From Aquatica leii (Eukaryota; Arthropoda; Insecta; Coleoptera; Lampyridae): 64,000 nucleotides of DNA. A program made the translations under genes and the position numbers. The notes beneath the pieces were generated by a model. That model did no database searches. It worked only from the letters and a program-made list of their open reading frames with translations, and had not been told where the DNA came from. Shown in pieces: positions 1 to 12,189 of this stretch. The stretch is taken from contig CM069435.1 of the NCBI GenBank assembly GCA_035610365.1, positions 67,949,389 to 68,013,388 on the forward strand, given 5' to 3'. Every line of letters begins with the position of its first letter. Position 1 is the stretch's first letter.

Positions 1-540
1 ATGCAGAATATCTTACTCAACGTCTTTTAAAGCATTTTAATGCTTTTAAGCAGCCAAGAGCAAATATATCGTTTATTGTAAATATCTCCATTAAAATGCT
101 GGTTGGAAAACTATGCTTTTGCTCATATCGCGGATATAAAATTACAAACGTCTTCTAATTGTACACGATATTGTGGTAAAAGAGAATATGCTATAAAAGT
201 AAATATTACCCTAATATTGTATCTTGTTGTGTCCAGCAACAAACACAATTTTTACTGCAGGAGCGGATCGCTGGCGATACGATGTCAGTATTTCTTTATA
301 TTTAATTTTATATTGTGATCATTATTAAGCTTTTAGCGATTTATATGAAATGAAGATCTTTTACTTGGATTGAAGAAGTTAAAATGATTTTCCTTTTTGC
401 AATTGCTCACAGGTAATGGCTAACTTCATTTTACTTTTGTTAACTTAAAGTTCGTTACAGCAAATTTGGAAGAGACTTAAAATCATTTCTTGAAACCAAA
501 CTACAAAGGGTAAAAATATTCATCACTTTGAAATGATGAT
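1..540. other. AT-rich sequence, nothing recognised
   Basis: Short open frames here, including one at 103-318, have low-complexity composition and no motif I recognise. I see no RNA gene or repeat. Confidence 0.5.
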
Positions 541-1352
541 ATCTAGTAAACCGATTCAGGCCGACATAAACAACATGGGATTGATGACCTTAAGTGTTTA
601 CTTGAATTCAACTTCGGTGTCGATGTGATTTATTTGTCTTACGCTTTAAGATCATTAATTTATGTTATCCTTTTGTAACTGTGTTACGTAATTTATCTAC
701 ATTGCTATTATCTACTAAACCTTAAGCGTCATTAACTATGTTATGCTCTATTACTCTAGTCTCAGCTACTTAGTATATTTTAAGACCATTATTAATATTT
801 TATTTTTAGTTTCGAGTATATAGTCAGTCTTCAATTCATTTTAAATTTTTGTGATATTGTTTACGTTGATTTGTACCGTTTCAGTACCTTAGTAATTAAT
901 GTAATTAAGATTACATCGTCGAATGCAAGCTTGCACTCCTCAAAAGTGTTGAGAGTGATTATACTATAGTAACAACTTTGCTAGCTACCGTGCTAAGGAA
1001 CTAGGGGTATATCTTTTGTTTTATAATAAGTTATTTATTACGTTTAGATAATCGAGAACTAAAGTTTTTCGCGGCTGCATATAAGTGCTTGTAAACAAAC
1101 AGTACCATTGATTAAAAAATATATAATAAAATTGTTACGTGCGTTCGTTGAGAGTTGTTTGTTTTTTCTCCTAAATTTTTAGACATCGGATACATCTCGT
1201 GGCGTATCTGATCCAAGGGTTCTACTGTTACAACGGAGTGACGCTCGTTTTTTTCTAGTATTCTCAATCACGTTTACTCACTAATATCTCAGTTAGCCGT
1301 GGTGATGTGATTGTTACCATCAGGATCCGCTGGAAGAAAAGGTGGTAATATG
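541..1352 (+). repeat. Dispersed repeat, copy A (short form)
   Basis: This segment aligns by eye with copy C (22885-26201, reverse strand) and copy B (47226-48155). Shared landmarks in order are a block near 855-880 containing GATATTGTTTACGTTGA, the block GCAAGCTTGCACTCCTC near 928-944, a TAGTAACAACTTT block near 966-978, and a right-end block TAGCCGTGGTGATGTGATTG near 1296-1315. Copies A and B lack the MULE-containing middle of copy C. They are either internally deleted non-autonomous relatives or empty copies of a repeat that a MULE later entered. I could not find terminal inverted repeats, so the limits are approximate and the class is unknown. Confidence 0.7.
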
Positions 1353-3595
1353 AAGTTTGGTCAAACTTTTCCATTTAAATTTTCTTTGAAGTTGAATAAA
1401 TACTTTATTTTTACGCCTAGTATTAACGGTTGTTGTGTCAGATATTATCATATTTATGCTTTTTATGCATGAAATACATTCAGCAGTTTTTTTTTATTTT
1501 GGCAAATATGTTCTCCAAAAATTCAGTTTTACAATTAAGTATTTCAAGATTTTAGCATCTTGTTCATTTTCCATTTAATTATAGCCAGAATTTTACTTTA
1601 AAAAGCATTTTTTACAATCTTTTTTTAGATTTTACTTTTTATTGAGTAGGTGTCATATCGGTAACTCTTATACATAACTCGTCACAAACTTTTGAGGCTT
1701 GTTTTGTCAGTAAAGCATATATTTTACAACAGCTTTTATAGAAAAACATAAACACCAAATAAAGATACCATTATTTGGTTTTCATTTGTTTTTCTTTTGG
1801 AATTAAAAGTTGCTTAAGAATCTACTGTTAATACAGGTACTTGCCTAATTGATTTCTTCGAGAAATTACAAATTCACTGCAATTTTTAAGTATTATTTAC
1901 ATTCGTTAACTTTTTGTTAAATGCATAGGTATACTCATTATTTAAATTAGCAATTTTTTATTCACACGTAATATTACAGAGAAGCTTAATTTTTGCTATA
2001 GATTTAACAATTATTTTTTTAAGTTTTAGTTTATAAAAAATAAGCTTATAAGCTTGGTTTCTACAATTTTTATACACTCAAATTTTGTAGACTTAAACGA
2101 AAAGCTACATCATCAGATAATTGTTGACCAGCTATACGGATAGTACTTAATAGTTTTGAATATTGTTTTTAAGAACAATTCATACGATAGTTTTAAATAA
2201 TATTTTTTTATTTACGACGGTTTTTGTTATCTCTATTATTTAAGTCTGCGGTTTTATATTTTTAACCATTCGAGTTTATTTATAACATTGGTTTTGGTGT
2301 AACAACTGAACGTGTTATGAGATTTCTTTCATGATCTTAATTACTAAAAAGACAACAGTTTTTTTAGCGAATGACCAAAATCGACTGTTTTGTGTTCTTT
2401 TTTAGTTATTTAGATAATTTTTACCGTATAAATAATATTGTTGTAAATTAATTGAATGACAGTTTTGATGCTAAATGATAGATGACAAAAATGACTTTTT
2501 TCCACTACTAGTTGTACATTTTTTTATTGTTACGTATAATAGTACCTTGTAAAGTTGCATTTTTTAAGCGCAGGTAGATATTATTTTATTATTAACTACT
2601 GGTTAATAATAAACTTATTTACATTTTATGAAAATTCTATAACAGTTTTAAAGAAAAAACTTTACAAAACTGTTTACTAGGAGCAAAAGATTTTATTTAA
2701 TGCTATTTTCAAAATTTAAATCATTTATTAAATAAATTAATATGATTTTAAGAATGTAAGTGATTTAAAGTTTGTGCATAATTAAACGCGAATATTATTG
2801 AATTAAATGTGTTTTAGATGTAATCAATGCTTAAAGTAATAATATTTGTAAAGTTTTTTAGTAACTTTAAAAAAAACACTTACGTTATTTATTTATTTCT
2901 ATGTTAAATCATAATGACGAATTACGTCAGAATTAATTTTAATAAACTAATGACAACTGTTACCATCACTCATTTGATTTTTAATTTGAAATTAACATCT
3001 TAAATTTTAAATTTGGTTTAGTAACAGGTGAAGAGGTTTCAACATTTTTAGTATTGGAAAAAATGTATATAGACCACGTTTGAGACAATGATTATAATCT
3101 GCGCGATCTGTCGCCTAGGTTATAATTATACACTTCTTAACTTTGGTATATAATATACTATTCTTTATTGATTGTGTAATATAAAATAAGTAGAAATGAA
3201 TTGAAATTTTAATCATTTTCTCCAAATAAAACGTTTTTATTATCAATCAATCAAAAAAATATTTAAGATCATTTTCTTTTCTCGCACTGAAGTAGTCTTC
3301 TTTAGATTTATTTTTTAATTCAAACTAACACTGTACTAATATAAATGTATTTTTAACTCCTGAAATAGACAAGTTGACTTTCAGAACCAAAACCTATAGA
3401 TCAAATAGACGTACTCTGTTCATATTGAATAAATACTAAATTTAATAAATTAAAATAAAAACGTTGTGAAATTGAACCAGAAAAGTTTCAAATTCAAAAT
3501 ATAAGATTTTACGATATAATCATATTATGCACATTTATGTAATAATTATTATTTATCGAAATATTAAGAAAATGTCAACAGAACATTTTAGGTAC
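1353..3595. other. AT-rich gap, nothing recognised
   Basis: I see no coding motif on either strand, no clear inverted repeat longer than a few bases and no RNA gene. Confidence 0.5.
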
Positions 3596-3599
3596 GTCA

Positions 3600-4390
3600 A
3601 TTTTTTACACGCGCAAACGTCAATTTTTTTTCAATTTTTGTAGGATGCAGTCATTGGTAATTTGACATGTTAGATCTCTATAGATCGACATTAGTGCTAG
3701 ACCAGTTAATAAATCTTGTCTAGTGCAGTTTCTCAAATAATCGTTAATTCTTTGAAAAGAGGAGAACAATGTTTTTACAGTTGCTGTGTTTACGAAAAGC
3801 ACTGCTAATATTTCTAGAAACACTCTAATAGAAGGAAATCTCGTGCTATCGTCTAACGTAGCTAGGGCAGTAGTAGGGCTATTCTGGGTTGGTACTGTGC
3901 GTCACTTTTCTTATCAAACCACTCCGCTTTTAAAAAATCACTATCAGTATCAGGCAGATCTACAAAGTAGAGTTTAGGGCTGGTTCTAATGTTGCAAAAG
4001 TGGCAGTACAGCAGTTAATTGGCAACAAACATACCAGAGCTTAAATATTTTTTGCCTGCCAAAAAACTGTTCTATGATTGAAGTCATTGTTTATCCAAAA
4101 ACGGAATAAACAAAGTTACTCTGTAGCAAGATTTACAGTCCGTCTCGATGTTAGGACTATGTTTTTGTTTTTTTTTAAATCCTGCGTTGAACAACATCAA
4201 CACCTAATATTTCTGCTATATTTGCTGCCTCCGAATATAATATCGAGAACTCTTCTACGCAGTTTTCTCTAATTTTACTTAAAGTCGCCTGGGTTTTATT
4301 TATTGATTTTAAAGCGTTGAATACGTCTTGATCAACTTTTGGTAATTGTAAACTCAAAAGCTACGCCATCCCTAGTAGTTTCAACATTGC
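3600..4390 (-). pseudogene. hAT transposase relic (ZMYM1-like), C-terminal part
   Basis: Two reverse-strand open pieces carry hAT signatures. At 4357-4175 the text ending in AEILGVDVVQRRI matches the region of insect ZMYM1/TTF-type hAT transposases just before the conserved R-I. At about 3830-3620 the text reads like the C-terminal dimerisation domain: a hydrophobic strand, an FSS-rRIxdYLRN-type core and LTGLALMSIYRD. Between them another frame gives DLPDTDSDFLKAEW, which is also hAT-like. The frame changes several times and stops interrupt it, so it is dead. The N-terminal zinc finger and the first catalytic Asp region are not seen; I infer truncation. No TIRs or target duplication found. 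hAT membership is fairly sure, the subfamily is a guess. Confidence 0.75.
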
Positions 4391-6990
4391 TAGAATTGTA
4401 ATAATTAATTGTTATGTTAATGGTTTTAAATTTCAAAGCAGGATTGCCGCTTTGGGATCTTCAAGATTTTTGAAGCATTTAAATTGTATTTACATTAGAA
4501 TTTGGAATATGGTAGTTTGTTATAAAACTTAAATATGATGCAGTCTGTTTTAATTAAATAAGTTGTATATTAATGGTTTATTGTATCATTTGTGCCAGCA
4601 AAAGTCAAACTTATTAGCACTTTTAATTTCTAAGATTATTAAATATTGCTTAAACTTCAAACAATTTTAACAAAAACAAAAAATAACGATAGCATAAATA
4701 ATTTGTAAAAGAGAAAAATAGAAATAAAACACTAATAATAGAGACGGTCAAAAAGATTAATTCAAGAAAGTTTGAAATCGTTTTTAAATTAATAAACAGC
4801 TTAAATCAAAGTGATTGTATTTATGTATCAAGCGTAAACATAACGCTATGTTAATAGATTTATGTGAATGTTTAAAACGCAGACGATCTGTAAAAAACGA
4901 CTTCAAAATGTGATGAAAAACTGATAGAATTAACTGAAATTATACAAAACTTACAGAAAACTTTAAAAATTTTATTTTGTGTTCTACTGTTGTATTTGAA
5001 TTGTCTAAACTACATCTAAATTCTATTATTGTACGGGCTTTGATGTGGAAAGCGTTAACACACGTTTTATTTGAAGAAAGAGAATGCTTTTGTTTTAACA
5101 TGTTAAATAAACCATAGAAATTTTGTAATTTTATTTTTACGTATAAAATTCTTTTGTAGTTTATTTTTTTTGCATTAAATAAACTAAAATTATCTTCGGC
5201 GGTTTAAGCAATAAATATATAATATGTTTTTATTAAGTAATTACTTTGCTTTATTTTCATTTATTTGTAACGTTTAAAATCTTTGCTAATATTAGTCATT
5301 AATTAAGTTGTATACATGGTATATTAATATTATCCGTTTTGTAGTCATACACATGTTCCATTTTCGGAGTTCTTGAAGATTAAGATGCATAGGTAGCCAT
5401 TCTAAATTCATTTATTTTAGAATATGTTACTCATAACAAGCACATCCGCGTTACTGAACTACATATTAAAAATATAAATTAACACGTTTAAATTTTAGTA
5501 CACAAAAACAACATTTTTATACATTGTTAAACTATTTTAACTAACATTAAATTTATGTAACACTATACGTAAGATTTGTAACGTCAAGCTTTAGGTTACT
5601 GATTTGGTATAAGCCAAGCGTAATTGAAATTGACCCAATTTCGGTATTTATCCGACAATTTCCACACGAAGAAGTAAACTCCAATTTAAATAATAAATTA
5701 TGTTACTACACTACTTATAAACATAATTTTAAATTTTATTATTTTGAATTTTGTTCCTTACCTACCAATAAATAACTCTTTTTTAACTACTTATGGAACA
5801 ACGTCTCAGAACCATAATTTTTTTTAAAACAGAAACTTAAAAATTAATTGTTCAAAGTTTCTGAACAAAAATTGTTATGTACATGTTGTTTGATTTGATA
5901 TAAATTATAATCTGTTCCTTCAACCAAAACTCATTATGATGTAATAGTTTTACTTATTGCTTTGCGGTTTAATTAGTAGAGTACAGGAATATAGCAGTTA
6001 GACAGTTTATGAGTAAAGTTCAACAAAACTACATACTGTTTTAATGTTTGTTTTTCTTAAAAAATACATAAATTTGAATTTTTATATTAAATTAAATAAT
6101 TTTTAAATATATTTTTGTAATAGTTTATTATTTATTTGTTGTTAAATCAGATATATCGATTAAATTTTTTTGTTTTAAACTAGTTATTTTTATTTATTCA
6201 AAGTTTTTAAAAATGTTTTTTTGTAATAGTTTAAATTTGTAAACAAATATTTTACTTACAAAAACAAGTATATTAAATTTTTAACTGTTTTATTTTTTTC
6301 TTTATTTTGAATATACTGTTTTCAACTATTGTCTTATGTTTGAGTTAACTTATGAGAGCGTAATCTTGAAAAATAAGAATAAAAACTTTGTGTAAAGTTT
6401 GTTTCATCCATGTTTTCTTTTTTTTATTTTATTTTATGTTTTAAATTGGTAAATAATATAATATTTATTTACGCAAAACTTTTTTTTTATATATTCAAAT
6501 ATTTTAATATATTTGTTGTGGTTAAGCGTCTAAAGGTACGTATAAACTACTTTAAATTAAACTTTAAACATTTAATATATATATTTTCGGTTTATATGCC
6601 GATGTCGCAATTTCCCGATCATCTTTCTTGCATATATTTGTATTTCTACAAATGCACGGGTTCTACAGTTTAATACCGAACCCAAACGTCAAAATGTGAT
6701 ATAGATTATTTGAGAAAAAAATAAAAGTAGTAAAGAATTTGACGTTAACTAATATTGCATGTATTAGAAACAGATAAATTATACTCCGCGTTTTCCAAAC
6801 AAAAACAATGAAAAGTAAGGAATTAAATAATAATAACATTTATACGTAGCAAAATAACAACAAATTGAAATAAAATGATTTTTACATAAATTTTTATTTG
6901 TGGTTGAAGAAATTTTTATAAGTTTGAAATTGCGTCATCAATAAAAACTTACTTCTTGGTTCCACTAGTCTTGTATAATTTTTTTGCGGT
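4391..6990. other. AT-rich gap, nothing recognised
   Basis: Only low-complexity A/T-rich sequence is visible. The open frame at 6410-6673 is Phe/Ile/Tyr-rich and typical of T-rich noise. Confidence 0.5.
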
Positions 6991-6994
6991 AACT

Positions 6995-7760
6995 AATTGA
7001 ATTTGGCCACATCAGTGGTTTAGCATGATTTAACGATTTATGCCACATACGAACTGCATTATTTATACCATTTCCATCTCTTCCTATATGTCTATTAAAA
7101 TAATTTTAAATAATACCCCAAATATGTTCAATAGGATTTAAAATGATATGGGGGTATGTTTTTTTATGGGTTTTGTCTAGAAATTATTTCTTAATAATAA
7201 ATCAGTGAATTGCAATGAACTCACTTTTTCACTAATGACAATCATTATGGCTTCAACAAGTGTAGGTTATCTGTTATTTCATTAGTTGTAAACTAGTACT
7301 GTATCTCGACTTTCTTCCATGTTGCTGTAGGAGCAGCTTTTTCAAGTGAACTATGGTATTGTTCATTATCCACAATAATAAAAAAATGAATTTTTTAGAT
7401 TTATTGCTTTACAATAATCTGGGTTTTTGTATTGAAGGAAAAAGAAAACTAATTATGCTCCAAGAATAAAACCATTTTTGTTACCTGCATGTTTTATAGT
7501 ATACCTGCAAATAAACAAATAAGTAAAAAACAATTAAAAGTCTGTTTGAACAAACCATTTGACACTTTTTCCATTATTATAGTGCCATCGTGAAAAGATT
7601 GCACTATTTTCACACATCTAAATTATCTCTAAATACACAAATTTTCAAAAATGATTGTATTTGTTAAGACCGTATTCTCTTAAAAAAGTCATGCGAAGTA
7701 ATGCTACATGCGACAATTCTATTAAACCTTTTCGTGGATTATTCTTCTTCTACTTTACAA
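6995..7760 (-). pseudogene. IS630/Tc1-type DDE transposase relic
   Basis: Read on the reverse strand, this contains the ordered motifs of a DDE_3-type (IS630/Tc1 superfamily) transposase. First comes a decayed YLDETW-like site read as YLEII followed by a stop, then HAGNKNGFILGA, a DY-containing stretch, a second-Asp site IIVDNEQYHSSLEKAAP with TWKKVEIQ, and finally LNPIEHIWGII followed by GRDGNGINNAVRMWHKSLNH. The last block is the usual NPIE-W region carrying the third acidic residue. Stops and frame changes are frequent. The first catalytic Asp appears lost, so the gene is dead. TIRs were not identified. It differs clearly from the mariner relics elsewhere in the window. Confidence 0.75.
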
Positions 7761-8337
7761 ACACAATTTAATTGCAAAAGCAGTGCCCCGTTATTGTTTT
7801 CCTGTTAGAAATAATTAATTAAAAGATTTACAAGTTCTTTTGATTTTTGTTGTAGTACTTTGGGCACATTTAATTAACACAGCGCGTAATTATTAATAAA
7901 ACGGTAGTTGAGTTCAAAAAAGAACTGATTGATATTAAAATTAAGGTTAGATTGAGAATAACAATGATTTTTTCAAGCCGGCAACATCGCTGTCGGTACC
8001 AACTTAACAAATAAAAAATTTACTGTTGTTATAGTTTTAAATATTTTTGGTTATTCTAAAAACTTTTGTTTTATACAAATGATTAATTATTTAACATATT
8101 TAATCAAAGTATAATAATATTATTTATATCTGTTGATCAAAAAAACTAAAATGAGAATTTTGTGATTTAGTTAAATTCATATTTTGGTAGTGGCATTTAC
8201 ATTAAAAGTGACGTCAGCTATGACGCACTTTCAAACTTACCAACAAAAAATTTTAAATTTAGTTTGTTTATTTTTTGCGTCATTTGTTCTTGTAAAACAA
8301 TTATTTCTATTTGACTTTGATAAATAATTAAATATAC
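7761..8337. other. AT-rich gap with weak transposon flanking sequence
   Basis: The part nearest 7761 may be the decayed N-terminal region of the DDE relic, because low-grade reading frames continue on the reverse strand. Nothing firm can be called. Confidence 0.35.
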
Positions 8338-8829
8338 AGGGCGGGGCGCCGTATACGCCACGCCACGATCACTATACCAGAACGTGTTTTTTAATTTTAA
8401 AATTATTTTTTTACAGGTATATACAGAATCTTTAAGAGCACAATTTAATAATATTTTTGATAACACACTCTGTTCATAAAAAAGGATCCGTATCAAAGTT
8501 TTGTTTTTTAAATGGAACACCCAGTATTCTATTTATTATTTGAATTCTAGGAATAAAATAAATGCATGTTACAATAAGATTCCATATATCTAAAACCTAC
8601 AGTTTTTGAGAAACACAATTTTCAAAATTGCAGGTCTGAATTTAAAAAATTGATTTTCATTACCTACTGAAAGAAGAATGACTTGACCGCAACTAATCTT
8701 TACTTGAGAGATCTCTGTATGAAATGACATAATTTTTTTTATTAGAAAATCATACACAGTAGATAAAAAAAGTACCAGTAATTCTGGCACAGATTTTCAC
8801 CAATAACTGTCTTATTTTAAATAGCACAC
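8338..8829. mobile_element. Possible short mariner-type non-autonomous element
   Basis: The segment begins TA-CAGGGCGGGGCGCC and ends near GCACACCC-TATA, so its ends resemble the TA-CAGGGTG... ends of the mariner relics in this window in opposite orientations. Inside are ATGGAACACCCAG near 8513 and phrases such as GAGAAACACAATTTTC that resemble the TIR of the neighbouring 8.9-12.5 kb element. I see no transposase. It could be a mariner-derived MITE or a decayed solo TIR. The long open frame on the reverse strand at 8218-8520 looks incidental. Confidence 0.3.
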
Positions 8830-8940
8830 CCTATAGGTAATGGCACATTGTATTGCAAAATGGTATTACCTTTCAAACGATATAAAGGTTTCCTATACCT
8901 AACTCGAACGGAACTCGAGATATTTTACAATGTTTGTTTA

Positions 8941-9380
8941 CAATATAAAATGTCAATTTTTATTATCAAAGCAGCCTTTATTGCAATAGATATTTGGATT
9001 GTAGGGCAAATTAACTAAAAAATCACATTTTTATAAACAAAATTAAATTAAAACTAGAAAATAAATTTTTATTTCATAATATCCGGACAACACAAACCTA
9101 CAATTTTTCAATAAAAAACTTTTTATATTTGGAAATTTTTTGAAGTCTACTTACTTTACAATGATATAGAATTATAGACATTTTAAACTAGTTTTTACAC
9201 AATTATAAGCAGTTTTTAATTGTTCTTCTAAATTTATGACTTTAGAGAATGACATGCTTTTGAGAAACAAAATCTTGCATTGTGATAATATTTTGGTATG
9301 AAGCTTAGCACTGCTTGAGTTTTGAACGTGTAATTGTATAATACAGGGTGTTCCAAAATAAAGGTCAATGATGCAGAACC
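8941..9380 (+). repeat. Left long terminal inverted repeat of mariner element
   Basis: Pairs with 12190-12529. Shared phrases include ACGTGTAATTGTATAATACAG (left) against ACGTAATTGTGTAATACAG (right, reversed) and GAGAAACAAAAT next to a TTTAGAGAATGACA-like block. The outer part is too diverged to fix the boundary exactly. Confidence 0.7.
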
Positions 9381-9639
9381 TAAATTGAAATTTGACATCT
9401 TGCAGAAAATTTAATTATGTATCGAAATAATTTAGTATGTAACTATCCCAAAGGTAATGATTTTAAAGATACCTTATTTTATTGACAAAAGTACAGTTTT
9501 GGGTATATTATTTGTTGGTAATCTACTATGCTATAAAAACAATTGCAAGTTTTGACAAACAAATATTGAAGGTTCTATTGTAAAAGTCAGTGATACAGTG
9601 TTTTTATAATCTTGCATTAAAATGTATTTTTTTTTCTAA

Positions 9640-9840
9640 AAAAAAGGTCGATATGACTTACGTGCTTGCAGCAAGTAACAAAAATTGTCTGTTGGTCAAG
9701 ATAATGTACCAAGAGCGGTTACTCAAAAGAAAACAATCATTTAGAAAGTCTTTTCAAAATTAAAATACAACGTTTTGAAGCAACGGGAAAAAGGGCACAT
9801 GGAAAAAACGTTAGAACAAAACGGTCTTTAAATACAAAAA
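9640..9840 (+). pseudogene. Mariner transposase N-terminal HTH fragment
   Basis: Plus-strand frames here give RAVTQKKTII and, after a frame change, KIQRFEATGKRAHGKNVRTK. This resembles the segment 'V..F..TGS....KKR.GRK' of the helix-turn-helix region in insect mariner-type transposases. It sits just inside the left TIR and in the same direction as the C-terminal fragment at 11715-12064, as expected for one gene. It is frameshifted and interrupted by stops. Confidence 0.6.
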
Positions 9841-9913
9841 AGTTAATTTTTATTATACTTTAATGAAACCGTATGTATTTTGCACTTGTTTATGACCTAT
9901 GGAAGTTGCAGTG

Positions 9914-9935
9914 CACGGGAAAATTTTTTCCCGTG
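9914..9935. repeat. Perfect short palindrome with CACGGG arms
   Basis: CACGGGAAAA and TTTTCCCGTG form perfect 10-base arms separated by two T residues. A related stem (ACGGGAAAA/TTTTCCCGT) lies at 11275-11297, on the other side of the Crypton gene at 10437-11110. Confidence 0.7.
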
Positions 9936-10436
9936 ATTTATTGTTTCCAACTCTTAGAAGTAACATTCTACTAGTGACTTTAATTGTAAATGATTGTAGG
10001 TAACGATACTAACGACTAATATTATAACAATAATTTTTAAATACTTAAGCAGAATCAATTCTTCCCTAAATTACACTTTGAATGTAATTTAACAGTTTTC
10101 GGTCTTATAATAACATTTTTGTTGAAGCCAAATTTTTACGCCATGAAAGTGTTGGCGAATCTGTATCTTTATCCTTAATGTTTAACAACCGACAACCGCG
10201 AAATTAATTATTTGTGCAGAATTGGTGTAAAACGTTGTACCATATTTTTACTATATACGATTGCAGTGATTTAATTAACTGTATCTATTGGAAATTTTGG
10301 TATTAAATTATGTTTCAAAACTGAATCGTAAGGTAGAATTTTTTTTGTAAACAGCTGATTATAGTACATTGATTTTTAGGAAAAGATGTATATAGTGAAA
10401 AAACTGTCTTTTTAACTGGAAAATCAATTAAATGTA

Positions 10437-11110
10437 ACATTTATAGTACAATTTGAATTGTGCTTGTAGACGCAAATTAACACGTTTACTATAAATTCTA
10501 TATGGACAACTTTTGTCTCTAACTGTAAAGTTTTTTGATTTATGGTTTTTGTCATCTTGAAGATATAATACAAGAAAACGTCTATTATGTTTAAATCTGT
10601 AGTCAAACGAATTAAATCATTTCAAAACATGCTTTAAAAATGCCAAATATCAAAAGTATCTGTACGAATATAGTTAGTATTACTATCGGAAGAGACGTTT
10701 TTACATACAAGTCAAACACAAACCTTTGTCAATAACCATTTCTCATCTGAGGTTTTACAAATAAATTTGGTTACCTGCTCTGCACTTAATACTTTGATTT
10801 CTTAGGTATGTAACAAACACCTTGACACCTAAGTAATGAGAATAAAAGTATTAGGTAGGTGTGTTCTCTAAATTGTACTTACTTGCTACATTCTACATTT
10901 TCTTTAATCTCTAAACAAGCTTTTCTCATAGAGAATCGACTCCACGGGGTAGACGGTTTCAGAAGTTTAACTTTTTTGTTCGCGCTATTTACAAAACAAA
11001 CAATACTCTTTCATACGTTTCGAGATTTTTTGAAGTAGTTCTGTTTTTACTTCTGCTGCTTGCTGAATAATATTTTCTGATATTTCGAAATTATGTTGTA
11101 CCGATTCCAT
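10437..11110 (-). pseudogene. Crypton tyrosine recombinase relic (nested, partial)
   Basis: The reverse strand starts with ATG at 11110 and reads MESVQHNFEISENIIQQAAE, then a KEYCLFCK region, then in another frame KPSTPWSRFSMRKACLEIKE. Later come KKSKVLSAEQVTKFI after a further shift and, at about 10440-10580, LVLYLQDDKNHKSKNFTV. This is the N-terminal SAM-like and early catalytic part of the insect Crypton/DUF3504-related family: 'LLAYF...KPSTLWS..SMLKAC', 'KKSKVL..E.I..FL' and 'V.I..TKNHK.R.F'. The C-terminal half with the H-x-x-R and nucleophilic Tyr is not seen, so it is 3' truncated. Several frameshifts and stops are present. It lies antisense inside the mariner at 8941-12529, which suggests it was inserted there. 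It is related to the better preserved C-terminal copy at 18180-19066. Confidence 0.75.
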
Positions 11111-11274
11111 CTTTTAAAGTATTACTTCGCGTTAAAACAATTATGTATAAAATTTCTAATGCATTCTAGATATGTATTGCTTTTGTGAAGGGTAATTCAA
11201 ACCTATGTATTTTTAATTTCATGTGTTTTATTGTAGTTTTTTAGACCGAGATAATAAAAAATATTGTTTATTAC

Positions 11275-11297
11275 ACGGGAAAAAATGCTTTTCCCGT
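11275..11297. repeat. Stem-loop with ACGGGAAAA arms
   Basis: ACGGGAAAA and TTTTCCCGT form perfect 9-base arms with a 5-base loop. The sequence echoes the palindrome at 9914-9935. The two bracket the Crypton relic; a role as recombination or end sequence is speculation. Confidence 0.55.
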
Positions 11298-11483
11298 TCT
11301 CGCATGCTCGACGGGACAAGCCTTCTTTCAAGCAAATAGTTGTGTTAATCGCTATAACTTCTACTATTATTCTGATCAAAAGCCACATTTTTATACAAAC
11401 CAAAAGTAAAGTTAGGTGTCTTTAAATATATTAAGTAGTATTATTATAGATTATGTAATAGTACCTTATTTTTATAATACTAG

Positions 11484-11629
11484 CTACCCAAACAACACAT
11501 TGGTACAAAAAACGTCTAAATGTCCGTCTAATAAACGTTAATAACGCGTTTAAAAACGTTTTTATGTCAAATAAACGTCTATTAGCCGGACATTTAGACG
11601 TTTTTTGTACCAATGTGTTGTTTGGGTAG
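11484..11629. mobile_element. Palindromic MITE, 146 bp
   Basis: The two ends are perfect reverse complements over 43 bases, starting CTACCCAAACAACACATTGG and ending in its complement at 11629. The match continues imperfectly inward through repeated AACGTCTA/TAATAAACG words, so the element could fold into one long hairpin. It has no coding capacity. Flanks are TAG on the left and TAA on the right, giving no clear target duplication beyond a possible TA. Arm identity implies recent insertion or strong conservation. It sits within the decayed interior of the 8941-12529 mariner. Confidence 0.85.
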
Positions 11630-11714
11630 TAATTTATTTAGAGCTTTTGCAAATTTATTTGTTTCCATTACTTGAACTTATTCTACGGAATATTCTAAAG
11701 AATATGTGGAATTT

Positions 11715-12064
11715 GCTTAATAGTGTTCTTGTTTACCACACTGGTCCTATCTATCATCATCTTAATGCTACATTCCCCCAAGAGTGAATTGGAAGAAGCG
11801 GTTCAATTAAAGGACCTCCACGATCACGTGACTTGTTCAACATTTGTTTTTTTTATGGGTTACGTTAAAGAAGAGTTCATCAAACACCATCAATATGTTA
11901 TAAAAAATAAAAGTACACAAATTTTTCAAAATAAACCCAACACATTAAGAAATGTTTGTGCTTCTCTTGAAGATCGATTAAACAGATGTATCAATTCTAG
12001 TAAGTCCACTTTGAAAATGATTAATTTTTTCGTTTTTATTAAAATTATTGTTTGTTTCTGTTAA
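11715..12064 (+). pseudogene. Mariner transposase C-terminal fragment
   Basis: Plus-strand frames give PIYHHLNATFPQE, then IGRSGSIKGPPRSRDL, then (frame change) FFMGYVKEEFIKHHQY and NTLRNVCASLEDRLNRCINS. These match in order the 'DGAPPHY...FP..WIGR.GPI.WPPRSPDLTPCDFFLWGYVK' block and the final 'LD.RL..C' helix of insect mariner-type DDE transposases. The catalytic second Asp is not preserved in the readable text. It ends just before the right TIR. It is dead through frameshifts and an internal stop. Confidence 0.8.
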
Positions 12065-12189
12065 TTGCTTCGTATTATGTAATTTTTCTTGTTTATTTGT
12101 TTTTGTTGTACTAAATGTGAATGTATTTATTTTTAAAAAGATATTTAGTTTGTTTGTCAGAATATATATAAAAAAAAGTTTTGGCAATT

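Noticed and set aside
541..1352. Copies A and B as solo LTRs of a retrotransposon
   Set aside because: In copy C the left and right parts occur once each at opposite ends instead of as full direct repeats at both ends, so an LTR model does not fit.
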